A DNA stretch of 64,000 bases from the NCBI GenBank assembly GCA_031269945.1, contig JAISYK010000002.1, positions 1-64,000 on the forward strand, in the 5' to 3' direction. The stretch comes from Candidatus Endomicrobiellum calonymphae. Lineage in GTDB: Bacteria > Elusimicrobiota > Endomicrobiia > Endomicrobiales > Endomicrobiaceae. Below the pieces are notes generated by a model that saw nothing but the letters and a program-made list of their open reading frames with translations, ran no database searches and was not told the origin of the DNA. Positions within the stretch are counted from its first letter, which is position 1. Every line of letters begins with the position of its first letter. Made by a program: the position numbers and the translations under genes. Below are positions 46,989 to 56,525 of the stretch, piece after piece.

Positions 46989-48266
46989 ATGAAAGTATTG
47001 GTTGTAGGATCTGGTGGAAGAGAACATGCAATATGTCAACAATTTTTAAAAAGTTCTAAAATTGGTGAGATATATTGTGCTTCAGGCAACGGTGGTATAT
47101 CTCAAATTGCGACAAATGTGAATATTCCAGTTAATAAAATAGATGATTTTAGTAAACTTGCCAATTTTGCTAGAAAAAATAAAATAGATTTCACATTTGT
47201 AGGGCCAGAAATTCCTTTATCTTTGGGAATAGTTGATTATTTTGAAGCTAATGGTTTAGAAATAATTGGACCATCAAGGAATGGAGCAAGACTAGAGTCG
47301 AGTAAGATATACTCAAAAGAATTTATGAGGAAATATGGTATACCCACCGCTAAACACAATTCTTTTTCGAATATTAGTGAAGCCTTAAAGTTTTTAGATA
47401 ATTATGAGAAAGGGCAAGAGGTTGTGATTAAAGCTGATGGACTTGCTGCTGGGAAAGGGGTTTATATTTGCAATAATATAGAGGAAGCTAAAAATGTTGT
47501 CAATCAAATTATGAATTATAAAATTTTTGGTTCCGCAGGGAGGAGTATAGTTATAGAAGAGTACATAGATGGTCCCGAATTGTCATATTTAATATTTACA
47601 GATGGTGTGTCTTATTCAATAATGCCTACTTCGCAAGATCATAAAAGGGTAAATGATAATGACCAAGGACTTAACACTGGTGGTATGGGCGCTTATGCTC
47701 CTGCATCCTTAGAAATGGCAAATGATTTAAATAAAAAAGCTGAAGTTATAATTCGAAAGATTATTAACGGCATAAAAACTGAGAAGATAAAATATAAGGG
47801 TGTTTTATATGCAGGGTTAATTATTAAAGATTATTGCCCTTATGTTTTGGAGTTTAACTGCCGTTTTGGAGATCCTGAAACTCAGGCGATTTTGCCTTTG
47901 CTTAACACAGATTTAACAGATATTTGTGTTGCGATTTTAAATAAAAATCTTGAAACTTTAAAGATTGACTGGAAAAAAGAATTTTCAGTATCAGTGGTGC
48001 TTTCCTCGGATGGATATCCAGGAGAATTTGAGACAGGATTTGAAATTAGCGGCTTGGAAAGTATTACTGATAAGGATACGGCAGTATTTCACTCTGGAAC
48101 AAAGTTTGAGTCTGGAAAATTTTTTACTTGTGGCGGAAGGGTTTTGAGTATTACTTCAAGAGCTGATAACGTGAAAGCTGCTATAGATAAGGTTTATTCA
48201 AATGTTAAAAGTGTATATTTTAAAAATATGCACTATCGGAAAGATATAGCCTGGAGGGCACTATAA
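46989..48266 (+). CDS. purD: Phosphoribosylamine-glycine ligase
   Basis: Second step of purine synthesis (PRA + Gly to GAR), ATP-grasp fold. Seen: VVGSGGREHAI, FVGPEIPLSLGI, KYGIPTAKH, VIKADGLAAGKGVYI, EEYIDGPELSYL, TSQDHKRVNDNDQG then LNTGGMGAYAP, and EFNCRFGDPETQAILP. 425 residues, standard. Ribosome-binding site AGGTAGGGG. Its stop shares a base with purE. Confidence 0.96.
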   Translation: MKVLVVGSGGREHAICQQFLKSSKIGEIYCASGNGGISQIATNVNIPVNKIDDFSKLANFARKNKIDFTFVGPEIPLSLGIVDYFEANGLEIIGPSRNGARLESSKIYSKEFMRKYGIPTAKHNSFSNISEALKFLDNYEKGQEVVIKADGLAAGKGVYICNNIEEAKNVVNQIMNYKIFGSAGRSIVIEEYIDGPELSYLIFTDGVSYSIMPTSQDHKRVNDNDQGLNTGGMGAYAPASLEMANDLNKKAEVIIRKIINGIKTEKIKYKGVLYAGLIIKDYCPYVLEFNCRFGDPETQAILPLLNTDLTDICVAILNKNLETLKIDWKKEFSVSVVLSSDGYPGEFETGFEISGLESITDKDTAVFHSGTKFESGKFFTCGGRVLSITSRADNVKAAIDKVYSNVKSVYFKNMHYRKDIAWRAL

Positions 48267-48808
48267 TGATGAGCGATGTTGCTGATGTGGATGTAGCTAT
48301 TATTGTGGGTTCTAAATCGGATTTATCCTTGGTAAAGGGATCTATTGGAATTTTAGAGAAATTTGGATTATCTTACATTTTGAATATTGCTTCAGCTCAC
48401 AGGACTACTCAACATTTGAAACAATGTGTTAGAAGTGCAGAAAGTTTAAATGTAAAAGTTTTTATAGCAGTTGCTGGAATGGCTGCTGCACTTCCAGGTG
48501 TTATAGCTTCTGAAACTATTTCCCCTGTAATAGGAGTTCCGGTAGATAGTAAAAGCTTTTCGGGTTTAGATGCTTTATTTTCGATAGTTCAAATGCCTAA
48601 AGGTGTGCCTGTTGCAACAGTTGCAATAGGGGAAACAGGTGTTATAAATGCTGCAATCTTAGCTGTTCAAATAATAGCTGTTACAAATAGAAGTTTAAAA
48701 GAGAAGCTTAAAACGTACAAAAATAAAATGTCAGAAGATGCTATCAAAGATGATTTTGAACTCCAAAAAAATGGAGTAGAAAAGTATCTTAGAGAATTGA
48801 GAAAATAA
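48266..48808 (+). CDS. purE: PurE, AIR carboxylation enzyme (mutase or carboxylase)
   Basis: Makes CAIR. Seen: IIVGSKSDLSLVKG, ASAHRTTQHLKQ (catalytic His), AVAGMAAALPGVIASET, PVIGVPVDSKSFSGLDA and IVQMPKGVPVATVAIG. 180 residues. The SKSDLS and GMAAALPG variants differ from E. coli-type class I (SDW, GAAHLPG) and there is no purK beside it, so it may be a CO2-using class II carboxylase; this is not settled from the sequence alone. Translationally coupled to purD (TAATG-type overlap). Confidence 0.92.
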   Translation: MMSDVADVDVAIIVGSKSDLSLVKGSIGILEKFGLSYILNIASAHRTTQHLKQCVRSAESLNVKVFIAVAGMAAALPGVIASETISPVIGVPVDSKSFSGLDALFSIVQMPKGVPVATVAIGETGVINAAILAVQIIAVTNRSLKEKLKTYKNKMSEDAIKDDFELQKNGVEKYLRELRK

Positions 48809-48989
48809 TCTTTATAAGTGTTTTTTTTATGTTGTAAAGTATATTTTATGGAAAAATGATTCGAATGCTTTATGAGTTATTCGCATAACAATAGATTTTA
48901 TATAAAAATAAATTTAAGAAAAATTAAAATAGTAGAAAGAAGGTGAAAATTGTATTGCATATAAAAGTATATGTGAAGGATAATAGTAA

Positions 48990-49922
48990 ATGTTTCTAAA
49001 ATTTAAAGATTTACTTGGCCTTGAACATTTAGACAAGAAAGACTTGCAAACAATTTTGGATTCCGTAAAACCATTTAAAGATCTTTTTAAAAAATCTGAT
49101 AAAGCTTCAACACTTCGTGGCAAAACGGTAGTAACACTTTTTTATGAACCTTCTACCCGTACAAGAACTTCGTTTGAGATTGCTGCCAAAAGACTTTCTG
49201 CTGATGTGGTAAATATTACGGTGAGTAATTCAAGTATTGTCAAGGGAGAAAGCCTTATAGATACTGGGAAAACTCTTGAAGCTATGGGTGCTGATTACAT
49301 AATTATAAGGCACACGTTGGCCGGAACGCCTGACATACTTGCTAAAAATTTAAATGTGTCTATAATAAATGCCGGTGATGGGTTTCATGAACACCCTACC
49401 CAAGGATTGCTTGATTTATATACTATATATGAAAGAAAGAAAAGAATTGAGGGATTGAAAGTTTTACTTGTTGGTGATGTTTTACACTCTCGGGTGGCAA
49501 AATCGAACATGTGGGCATTAACGAAAATGGGTGCAGAGGTTTTGGTCTCAGGCCCATCGACTTTAGTTCCTGCAGGTATTGAAAATTTAGGTGTGAAAGT
49601 ATTTTATAATTTAGATGAAGCTGTTAAAATAGCCGATGTTTTGAATATTTTACGAGTGCAGTTTGAACGTCAACAAGAAAATTTATTTCCGTCAATTCGT
49701 GAATATATTAGTCTTTATCAGTTAACAAAAGAGAGATTGACTCTGGCGAAATCTGACGTTTTAATTATGCATCCCGGTCCAGTGAATAGAGGTATTGAAA
49801 TAACTTCTGAAGTTGCTGATGCCCCTAATACTGCAATTAACGAGCAGATTATCAATGGGATAGCGGTAAGGATGACGGTCTTATGTCTTTTGGAGCTTAT
49901 AAAGAGAGAAAATGCGTCTTAA
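48990..49922 (+). CDS. pyrB: Aspartate carbamoyltransferase, catalytic subunit
   Basis: Committed step of pyrimidine synthesis. Seen: carbamoyl-phosphate motif YEPSTRTRTSFE, SSIVKGESLIDT, IIRHTLAGTPD, GDGFHEHPTQGLLDLYTI, LLVGDVLHSRVAKSN and MHPGPVNRGIEI. 310 residues, standard catalytic chain. No pyrI regulatory subunit is seen. Overlaps pyrC by 11 bases. Confidence 0.96.
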   Translation: MFLKFKDLLGLEHLDKKDLQTILDSVKPFKDLFKKSDKASTLRGKTVVTLFYEPSTRTRTSFEIAAKRLSADVVNITVSNSSIVKGESLIDTGKTLEAMGADYIIIRHTLAGTPDILAKNLNVSIINAGDGFHEHPTQGLLDLYTIYERKKRIEGLKVLLVGDVLHSRVAKSNMWALTKMGAEVLVSGPSTLVPAGIENLGVKVFYNLDEAVKIADVLNILRVQFERQQENLFPSIREYISLYQLTKERLTLAKSDVLIMHPGPVNRGIEITSEVADAPNTAINEQIINGIAVRMTVLCLLELIKRENAS

Positions 49923-51198
49923 AATTAAAAATATCAAAATAGTTGATCCTTCTTTACAAAACGAAAATTTAATTAGCGACATTTTTATTGAGGATGAGAA
50001 AATTGTGCCAAAATTTTTAAGCGACGCTGATAGAATTATTAACGGAGAAGGGAAGATTGCTGTTCCTGGACTTATTGATATCCATGCTCACTTAAGAGAA
50101 CCGGGGCATGAAGTGAAGGAAACTATTTACACGGGAACGCGTTCTGCTGCAAAAGGTGGGGTAACGACTATTTTTTGCATGCCAAATACAGAACCTGTTA
50201 TTGATAGTGCTTCAACGGTTGAATTTATATTACATAAGGTACGCAAAGAAGGATGCGTAAATGTTTTTCCCATAGGTTGTGCGACTAAAGGATCACGGGG
50301 TTTTGAACTTTCTGAAATAGGACTTCTTAAAGAGGCAGGGGTCGTTGCAATAAGTGATGATGGCTTCCCCATATCAAGCTCGAGAGTTATGCGGCATGTT
50401 TTAGAATATTCTAAAATGTTTAAACTTCCGGTTATCTCTCATGGAGAGGATAAAGAGTTAAGTAGAAGTGGCGTCATGAATGAAGGGAAAAATTCTACAT
50501 TTTTGGGTCTTAGAGGAATTCCAAAACAGGCTGAAGAAGTTATGGTAAGTCGTGATATAATGCTTGCAGAACTCACTGGTGCTTATCTGCATATTGCTCA
50601 TGTTTCTACTGCGGGTTCTGTTGATTTGATAAGACAAGCAAAAAGAAAGAATATAAGAGTTACTGCCGAAACTTGTCCACATTATTTTGCTTTAACCGAT
50701 AATGATGTGAAAGTTTATGACGCGAATACTAAAATAAATCCTCCTCTAAGAGAAAAGGAAGATATCGATGCAATAAAACGTGGTCTTGCGGATGGAACGA
50801 TAGATTGTATAGCGACGGATCATGCTCCGCATACTCAAGAAGAAAAGAACAAGGAATTCGATCTAGCTCCTTTTGGAATTATAGGATTTGAGACGTTATT
50901 GAGTCTTGTTTTAAGTGAGCTTGTCTATACTGGCGTTTTAAGCTTTTATGAGGCTATATCAAAGATGACTTCCAATCCCGCCAGGATTTTTAATCTTGAA
51001 GGCAGAGGCACTCTTAAAGAGGGAAGTATTGCTGACATTACAATAATCGATACAGAGTATTTCTATAAGTTTGAGAAAAAAGAAATAGTTTCTAAAAGCA
51101 AAAATTCACCTTTTATAGGAAGGAAGTTTAAAGGTGGAGCAGTGATGACAATTGTTGGAGGGAATATAGTTTGGGATCTGAATAACAAATTTAACTAG
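49912..51198 (+). CDS. pyrC: Dihydroorotase, class I
   Basis: Zn amidohydrolase that cyclises carbamoyl-aspartate. Seen: metal-binding DIHAHLREPGHE (about residues 59-70), a downstream His in LPVISHGED, LHIAHVSTAGS, TAETCPHYFALTD and the catalytic Asp in ATDHAPHT. 428 residues, typical of the stand-alone bacterial type. Start ATG 49912 lies inside the end of pyrB, so translation is coupled. Confidence 0.95.
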   Translation: MRLKIKNIKIVDPSLQNENLISDIFIEDEKIVPKFLSDADRIINGEGKIAVPGLIDIHAHLREPGHEVKETIYTGTRSAAKGGVTTIFCMPNTEPVIDSASTVEFILHKVRKEGCVNVFPIGCATKGSRGFELSEIGLLKEAGVVAISDDGFPISSSRVMRHVLEYSKMFKLPVISHGEDKELSRSGVMNEGKNSTFLGLRGIPKQAEEVMVSRDIMLAELTGAYLHIAHVSTAGSVDLIRQAKRKNIRVTAETCPHYFALTDNDVKVYDANTKINPPLREKEDIDAIKRGLADGTIDCIATDHAPHTQEEKNKEFDLAPFGIIGFETLLSLVLSELVYTGVLSFYEAISKMTSNPARIFNLEGRGTLKEGSIADITIIDTEYFYKFEKKEIVSKSKNSPFIGRKFKGGAVMTIVGGNIVWDLNNKFN

Positions 51199-51222
51199 AA
51201 GAAGATAGAAATTAAATTTGTT

Positions 51223-52032
51223 ATGTCATTTCTGCTACGTATGTATAAAAGGGTTGATAAAAATTATAGGATAGTTTACAACAAGAAAGTGCAGTCTCAC
51301 TATTTTGAATTAAAAATCAAAGTAGGTGATGTTTATAAGTCTTGTTCCCCGGGGCAGTTTTTTATGATTGGTGTCCCAGGTGTTTTTTTGCGTCGTCCTT
51401 TTGGAATATGTGATGCGGATGATGGAGAGGGAGGATGCGTGAGTTTTTTATATAAGGTTGTCGGTAAGGGTACAAAAATTTTGTCGAATATTAAATCTGG
51501 AATGCTTCAACTTTTAGGTCCACTCGGAAAAGGTTATGATTTAGAACCGTTGGTTAATATTATTGTATGTGATAATGATGCGTGCGACAATTCTAATAAT
51601 GTTATCGTTGCGGGTGGTACAGGTATTGCTTCAATTCATTTTCTTGCCTCACGACTTAAAAACAAAAGTACTTTGTATTATGGGGCAAAATCAGAATCTG
51701 ACTTGTTGTATTTAGATAATTTTCGAAAATTAGGATGGAAAGTTGTTTTGTCTACTGAAGATGGGTCAAAGGGGTATAAAGGTTATATCACTGATATATT
51801 GTCAAAACAGCTAAAGAAAAGAGATACTCTTTTTGCTTGTGGACCTACTCCAATGCTCAAAGAAATTTTAGAGATTGCTAGGAAAAAAAATGTGCTAGGT
51901 TTTGCTTCTCTTGAAGAAAAAATGGCATGTGGGTTGGGAAATTGCCAAGGCTGTGCTGTAAAAATAAATAGACAAAATAAAATGATTTGTAAAGATGGGC
52001 CTGTCTTTAAAGTTGAGGATATTGAGTTATAA
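51223..52032 (+). CDS. pyrK: Dihydroorotate dehydrogenase electron transfer subunit
   Basis: FAD/[2Fe-2S] subunit that lets type 1B PyrD use NAD. Seen: FAD motif RRPFGICDAD, NAD-binding VAGGTGIASIHFLASRL, FACGPTPML, and the cluster cysteines in ACGLGNCQGCAVKI and MICKDGPVF. 269 residues; an acidic insertion with CDNDACDN (about residues 115-125) is unusual. An alternative start is ATG 51241. Confidence 0.93.
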   Translation: MSFLLRMYKRVDKNYRIVYNKKVQSHYFELKIKVGDVYKSCSPGQFFMIGVPGVFLRRPFGICDADDGEGGCVSFLYKVVGKGTKILSNIKSGMLQLLGPLGKGYDLEPLVNIIVCDNDACDNSNNVIVAGGTGIASIHFLASRLKNKSTLYYGAKSESDLLYLDNFRKLGWKVVLSTEDGSKGYKGYITDILSKQLKKRDTLFACGPTPMLKEILEIARKKNVLGFASLEEKMACGLGNCQGCAVKINRQNKMICKDGPVFKVEDIEL

Positions 52033-52490
52033 GTGTGACTATAAGAAAACAAATAATAGAGAAGATATTTTAAGAATTAAGGTTAGTGGTAATTTTGTGT
52101 TTAATAATGAAAGAGTGAAATTAATCGTTAAAGAATGTTGCTCAACCATCAGCCCGTATGGGGGATTATAACTAAAATGAACAATCCGTCCAAATTGGCG
52201 AAAAGTGTTATTGAAGATGATTATCTTACATTATTTACTCGAAAAATATTAGGCATAGATTTGTCAAGGGTTTAATAATATATTTCATGATTTTGAAAAT
52301 ATAGAAAATTGTGAAATTAGTGAATGCAAGTATCCTGAAAATATGCTGGAGGCTCATGTCAGAATTCAGCAATAAAAATAATAAACAAAAAAAATAAAAT
52401 TAAAGAATAATATGTAACGTATAGTATGTACACGTAGATTTTACTGTTTGTTGTGTTCGTTTTCTGTATAAAATGAAATGAGTAGAATAG
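52033..52490. other. Gene-free spacer between pyrK and pyrD, probable remnant
   Basis: 458 bases with broken frames such as REDILRIKVSGNFVFNNERV (about 52070), PSKLAKSVIEDDYLTLFTR (about 52190) and ENCEISECKYPENMLEAHVR (about 52310). The text looks coding-derived but I cannot name the parent. It interrupts an otherwise tight pyr gene order. Confidence 0.4.
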
Positions 52491-53408
52491 ATGAAAACTG
52501 ATCTAAATGTAAATTTTGCCGGAATTAAGCTGAAAAATCCTGTACTTACAGCATCAGGAACTTTTGGTTATGGTTACGAACTTGCAGATTTAATTTCCTT
52601 GAATGAGCTAGGTGCTATTGTGACTAAGACAATCACTTTAGAGTCATGCGATGGGAATTTACAGCCCAGAATTGCGGAAGTTGAGTCTGGAATATTAAAT
52701 ACGATAGGCTTGCAAAACATTGGAGTTAGAGCTTTTATTGAAGGGCCTCTTGAGAAATTGAGTAAAATAGGAGTGCCCGTAATTGTAAGTGTCGCTGGGT
52801 CTAGCCCAAGCGAATACATTGAAACAGCAGAAATATTGAGTATGAAGAATGGTATCTCAGCTATAGAACTTAATTTATCTTGTCCTAATTTGAAAAAGAG
52901 AATAATTTGTCACGATTTGCGTTTGGTCAGTGAAATAGTAAGAGGAGTAAAAAATGTGTCGAAATTGCCAATTATTGCAAAATTTTCCCCACTAGTGACT
53001 GATATTGTTGAGATTGTGGTGGTGGCGCAAGATTCAGGAGTCGATGGAGTAACACTAGCAAATACTTATCCAGCAATGGCCATAGATATTGAAACGTTTA
53101 AGCCCAAACTTTCCACATTTAAGGGAGGTGTTTCAGGTGCTTGTATAAGGCCGATGTCAGTGCGCTGCGTGTATGATGCTTACCAGAGTATAAAAGTGCC
53201 GATTATTGGTTGCGGTGGAATAATGACGGGAGAAGATGCTATTGAATTTATTCTCGCTGGGGCTACAGCTGTCAGCGTTGGAAGTTCAAGTTTGGTCTCT
53301 CCCAAAAATTTAATAAAAATTATTTGTGAAATTAAAGATATATTGGAAAGAAAAAATATAAAGTCAGTAAAAGACATAATTGGCATTGTAAATAAAAGTT
53401 TAGGATAA
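52491..53408 (+). CDS. pyrD: Dihydroorotate dehydrogenase, type 1B catalytic subunit
   Basis: FMN enzyme oxidising dihydroorotate to orotate. Seen: VNFAGIKLKNPVLTASGTFG, NTIGLQNIG, ELNLSCPN with the class 1 catalytic Cys, AKFSP, GCGGIMTGEDAIEFI and GATAVSVGSSSL. 305 residues. Cys as catalytic base and the neighbouring pyrK mark it as the NAD-linked 1B form, suited to an anaerobe. Confidence 0.95.
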   Translation: MKTDLNVNFAGIKLKNPVLTASGTFGYGYELADLISLNELGAIVTKTITLESCDGNLQPRIAEVESGILNTIGLQNIGVRAFIEGPLEKLSKIGVPVIVSVAGSSPSEYIETAEILSMKNGISAIELNLSCPNLKKRIICHDLRLVSEIVRGVKNVSKLPIIAKFSPLVTDIVEIVVVAQDSGVDGVTLANTYPAMAIDIETFKPKLSTFKGGVSGACIRPMSVRCVYDAYQSIKVPIIGCGGIMTGEDAIEFILAGATAVSVGSSSLVSPKNLIKIICEIKDILERKNIKSVKDIIGIVNKSLG

Positions 53409-53463
53409 ATTTTAATTTAGAACTTATTTTGATAGTTAACAAATAAACGTTATAAAGGGAGAA

Positions 53464-54102
53464 ATGAAAAAAATAATACTTGCTCTTGATGTTTATGATT
53501 TTAATAAAGCTGAAAAACTTGTAAAAGAAACTGTTACCTATGTTGATGTTTATAAAGTGGGGCCAATGCTGTTTTTACGATGTGGCGGAAGAATAATGAG
53601 AACTATAAAAGACAACGGGAAAGAGATATTTTTAGATTTAAAGTTTCACGACATACCTGCTATTGTTAAGCTTTCTGTTGAATCTGCTAAAGAGCTAGGA
53701 GTTTTTAGTTTAACTGTCCATTCTGTCGGTGGGAAAGATATGCTTGTGGCCGCTACGTCTGTAAAAAATAGGCCTAAAATTTGGGCAGTGACAGTCTTAA
53801 CGAGTCAGGTATCGAGTGAAGAAGAAGTTATTAAAATGGCAAAACTTGCAAGAGACTGTGGAGTGGATGGTGTAATATCATCGCCTCTTGAAATAGCACT
53901 TATAAGAAAAGAGTGTGGCGAAGAATTTAATGTGGTGACTCCTGGAATTAGACTAAAAAAGGTTGATGATGACCAAAAGAGAGTGGCAACACCAGAGATT
54001 GCAATTAAAGAAGGTGCGGATTTTATAATTATTGGTAGACCTATATTGAACACTGTAAATCCTGTTGAAACTTTAAAAAATATTTATGACAAAATAGGAT
54101 AA
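53464..54102 (+). CDS. pyrF: Orotidine 5'-phosphate decarboxylase
   Basis: Makes UMP from OMP. Seen: ALDVYDFNKAEKLV, VYKVGPMLF, the catalytic DLKFHDIPAIV (Asp-Lys-x-x-Asp; about residues 59-69), TVHSVGG, TPGIRL and FIIIGRPIL. 212 residues, the short bacterial group. Ribosome-binding site AAAGGGAG. Followed 27 bases later by the transporter-PyrE fusion. Confidence 0.95.
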   Translation: MKKIILALDVYDFNKAEKLVKETVTYVDVYKVGPMLFLRCGGRIMRTIKDNGKEIFLDLKFHDIPAIVKLSVESAKELGVFSLTVHSVGGKDMLVAATSVKNRPKIWAVTVLTSQVSSEEEVIKMAKLARDCGVDGVISSPLEIALIRKECGEEFNVVTPGIRLKKVDDDQKRVATPEIAIKEGADFIIIGRPILNTVNPVETLKNIYDKIG

Positions 54103-54129
54103 TAAGAAGGTGATAAAGGTGGAATGAAA

Positions 54130-55422
54130 ATGAATATCATGAAAAATAAGAATAACATTTTTTTGTTTGATGGATTAAAATTTGGACTTATGCTGCAAGT
54201 CGGTGGCATTGGACCTGTTTCCATGTTAGTTTTTACTTTGTCATTGTCCATACCAGTTACTGAAATGCTCATAGGTATTTTAGGTTTATCAATTGTCGAT
54301 TTAACATATGTTAGCTTAGCTGTTTTTTCAATATCTGCTCTTGTGAAAAAAATACAACGATATCAACGAGTTTTCGATATTGTCATTGGTATTGTATTAA
54401 TGGCATTTGGAGTATTTTTTATAACAACTGGAATATTGTTTTTGAAAATGTTTTTAATGACAGGACAAATAGGATACGATTTTATTAACCCTGAGAGTAT
54501 TAAAGGGAAAACTTTATTTTTTGGCTTAATGGGATTGGATATGGCAAATCCAATTACTATTTTGTTTATTATGGGAATATTTTCACTTGAAGTAAGTAAG
54601 CGCGATATGAAATTTAAAGAAACGAGTATTTTTGCAGCTGGTTTTATACTGGCAACGCCGGTGTTTATGTCTTTTATAATTTTAGTTGGCCATTTTATAG
54701 GCACATTTTTACCAATTTGGGCTGTAAAGACACTTAACATTATTGTTGGTCTTGTTTTAGGATACTGGGGGGTAAAAAATATATTTTTTAAAAAAGCAAA
54801 TTCAGATGAAAAAAGGATAAAAGAAATAGAGGCAGAAGAGCTTATTGGGCTTCAAGAGCTATTTAAAAAAAACAAAGCTCTTTTGATCGGGCATTTTAAG
54901 CTTGCTAGCGGGCTTCATTCAGATACGTATTTTCAATCTGCATTGATTTTGCAAAACCCTAAGGATACCGCAAAATTGGCAAAAGAGCTTGCTAACAAAA
55001 TCAAAGAAAACAATATAAAAGTTAACGCCGTTGTCTCTCCTGCTGTTGGCGGTATTGTTATAGGATACGAAGTTGCAAGGGCTTTAGGAGTTCGCTCTAT
55101 ATTTACTGAGAGAGTTGATGGCAAAGTTGGGTTGAGGAGAAGTTTTTCAGTAGATAGAGACGAGAAAGTTTTAGTGGTTGAGGATGTTATAACGACAGGA
55201 CTTTCTAGTATAGAAGTTATAAACTCTGTCAAATCTATGGGTTCCGTAGTAGTAGCTGTTGCTTCTCTTGTTGATAGAAGTGCTGGAAAAGTTGATTTTG
55301 GAGTTCCAAAGTTTTCTATTTTAACTCTTGAAGTTAAAAACTATGATAAAGATAGTTGCCCTATGTGTAAGTCAGGAAGCGTTGCCATAAAGCCTGGCAG
55401 AGTATATAGTATAAGTATATAG
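54130..55422 (+). CDS. pyrE: LysE-family transporter fused to orotate phosphoribosyltransferase (PyrE)
   Basis: One uninterrupted frame. Residues about 1-220: LysE/RhtB-type translocator with about six TM helices, the family's GL.L..GGIGPVS opening, a second-half FFGLMGLDMANPITILF echo, and a membrane-anchored end near GYWGVKN. Residues about 238-430: complete OPRT with GHFKLASGLHSDTYFQ, SPAVGGIVIGYEVARALG, the PRPP loop VLVVEDVITTG and C-terminal CPMCKSGSVAIKPG. A charged linker (SDEKRIKEIEAEELIG) joins them; no internal Met or ribosome-binding site suggests a separate PyrE. Start ATG 54130, seven bases after AGGTGG; ATG 54124 is possible. OPRT would be tethered to the inner membrane. Confidence 0.9.
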   Translation: MNIMKNKNNIFLFDGLKFGLMLQVGGIGPVSMLVFTLSLSIPVTEMLIGILGLSIVDLTYVSLAVFSISALVKKIQRYQRVFDIVIGIVLMAFGVFFITTGILFLKMFLMTGQIGYDFINPESIKGKTLFFGLMGLDMANPITILFIMGIFSLEVSKRDMKFKETSIFAAGFILATPVFMSFIILVGHFIGTFLPIWAVKTLNIIVGLVLGYWGVKNIFFKKANSDEKRIKEIEAEELIGLQELFKKNKALLIGHFKLASGLHSDTYFQSALILQNPKDTAKLAKELANKIKENNIKVNAVVSPAVGGIVIGYEVARALGVRSIFTERVDGKVGLRRSFSVDRDEKVLVVEDVITTGLSSIEVINSVKSMGSVVVAVASLVDRSAGKVDFGVPKFSILTLEVKNYDKDSCPMCKSGSVAIKPGRVYSISI

Positions 55423-55550
55423 ACCGGTAATACGTTGTATATTTTTTGCATTTAGAGGTTTTTTAAATTTTAACTCAAAATTGGTGTTTATTGCTGTTAT
55501 TGTTTGAGGTATAAATCACAATTTATGTACGTCTTTTATAATAGGAGATA

Positions 55551-56525
55551 ATGAGTATGTCTATCACGTACAAGGAAGCTGGTGTGAATATTGAAGCTGG
55601 GAATGAACTTGTGAAACGGCTTAAAAAAAAATTTCCAAAAATTGGCGGTTTTGGGGGACTGTTCCCTATTGTAGGAACAAAATATAATCTTGTAAGCTCA
55701 ACCGATGGGGTAGGGACAAAATTAAAACTTGCTTTTTTAATGAAAAAATATAATACTGTCGGGATAGATTTGGTTGCAATGAATGTCAATGACATAGTAT
55801 GTGTAGGAGCGAAACCCCTTTTTTTTTTAGATTATTTTGCTTGCGGAAAACTAGATGTAGGGCAAGCAGAACAAGTTGTTGAGGGCATAGCTAGAGGATG
55901 TGAATTGTCAGGTTCGCAACTTATTGGCGGTGAGACTGCCGAAATGCCAGGATTTTACAAAGATGGAGAATACGATTTAGCTGGTTTTTCGGTAGGCATA
56001 GTTGAAAAAGGAAAGGAAATTAATGGAAGTAAAATAAAGACGGGAAACGTTGTGATAGGATTGCCGTCAAGTGGTCTTCATTCGAATGGGTATTCTCTTG
56101 TAAGAAAAATTTTTTCGGATAACGAATTGGAAAAATACTCAAAACAGCTACTTATGCCTACAAGAATTTATGTTAAGGAAATTCTTTTAGCTATTGCGAA
56201 ATTCAATTCAGTTGAACAAAATATAGTTGGTATCACTCATATCACCGGCGGGAGTTTTTATGATAAAATAGGCAGAATTTTGCCTAAAAAAAAAGATATC
56301 AGGGTTGTTATCGAAAAAAAAACATGGAAAATTCCTGATATTTTTAAAATTGTCCAAATCAAAGGAAATGTTTCAGAAACGGATATTTATAGAACTTTAA
56401 ATATGGGAATAGGTATGGTTTTGGTAGTGCGTTCTGAAGCGGCTTTAAAAATTGAAAAGTTTTTTAGGGACGCTAAGGTAATAGGTCGTGTCAAAAAAGG
56501 CGAAAGAGGTGTTGAGCTTGTATGA
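55551..56525 (+). CDS. purM: Phosphoribosylformylglycinamidine cyclo-ligase (AIR synthase)
   Basis: Makes AIR. Seen: SITYKEAGVNIEAGNELV, SSTDGVGTKLKLAF, VGIDLVAMNVNDIVCVGAKP, LIGGETAEMPG, GLPSSGLHSNGYSLVRKI and GITHITGGSF. 324 residues, standard. Ribosome-binding site ATAGGAGA. Its 3' end overlaps purN. Confidence 0.96.
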   Translation: MSMSITYKEAGVNIEAGNELVKRLKKKFPKIGGFGGLFPIVGTKYNLVSSTDGVGTKLKLAFLMKKYNTVGIDLVAMNVNDIVCVGAKPLFFLDYFACGKLDVGQAEQVVEGIARGCELSGSQLIGGETAEMPGFYKDGEYDLAGFSVGIVEKGKEINGSKIKTGNVVIGLPSSGLHSNGYSLVRKIFSDNELEKYSKQLLMPTRIYVKEILLAIAKFNSVEQNIVGITHITGGSFYDKIGRILPKKKDIRVVIEKKTWKIPDIFKIVQIKGNVSETDIYRTLNMGIGMVLVVRSEAALKIEKFFRDAKVIGRVKKGERGVELV

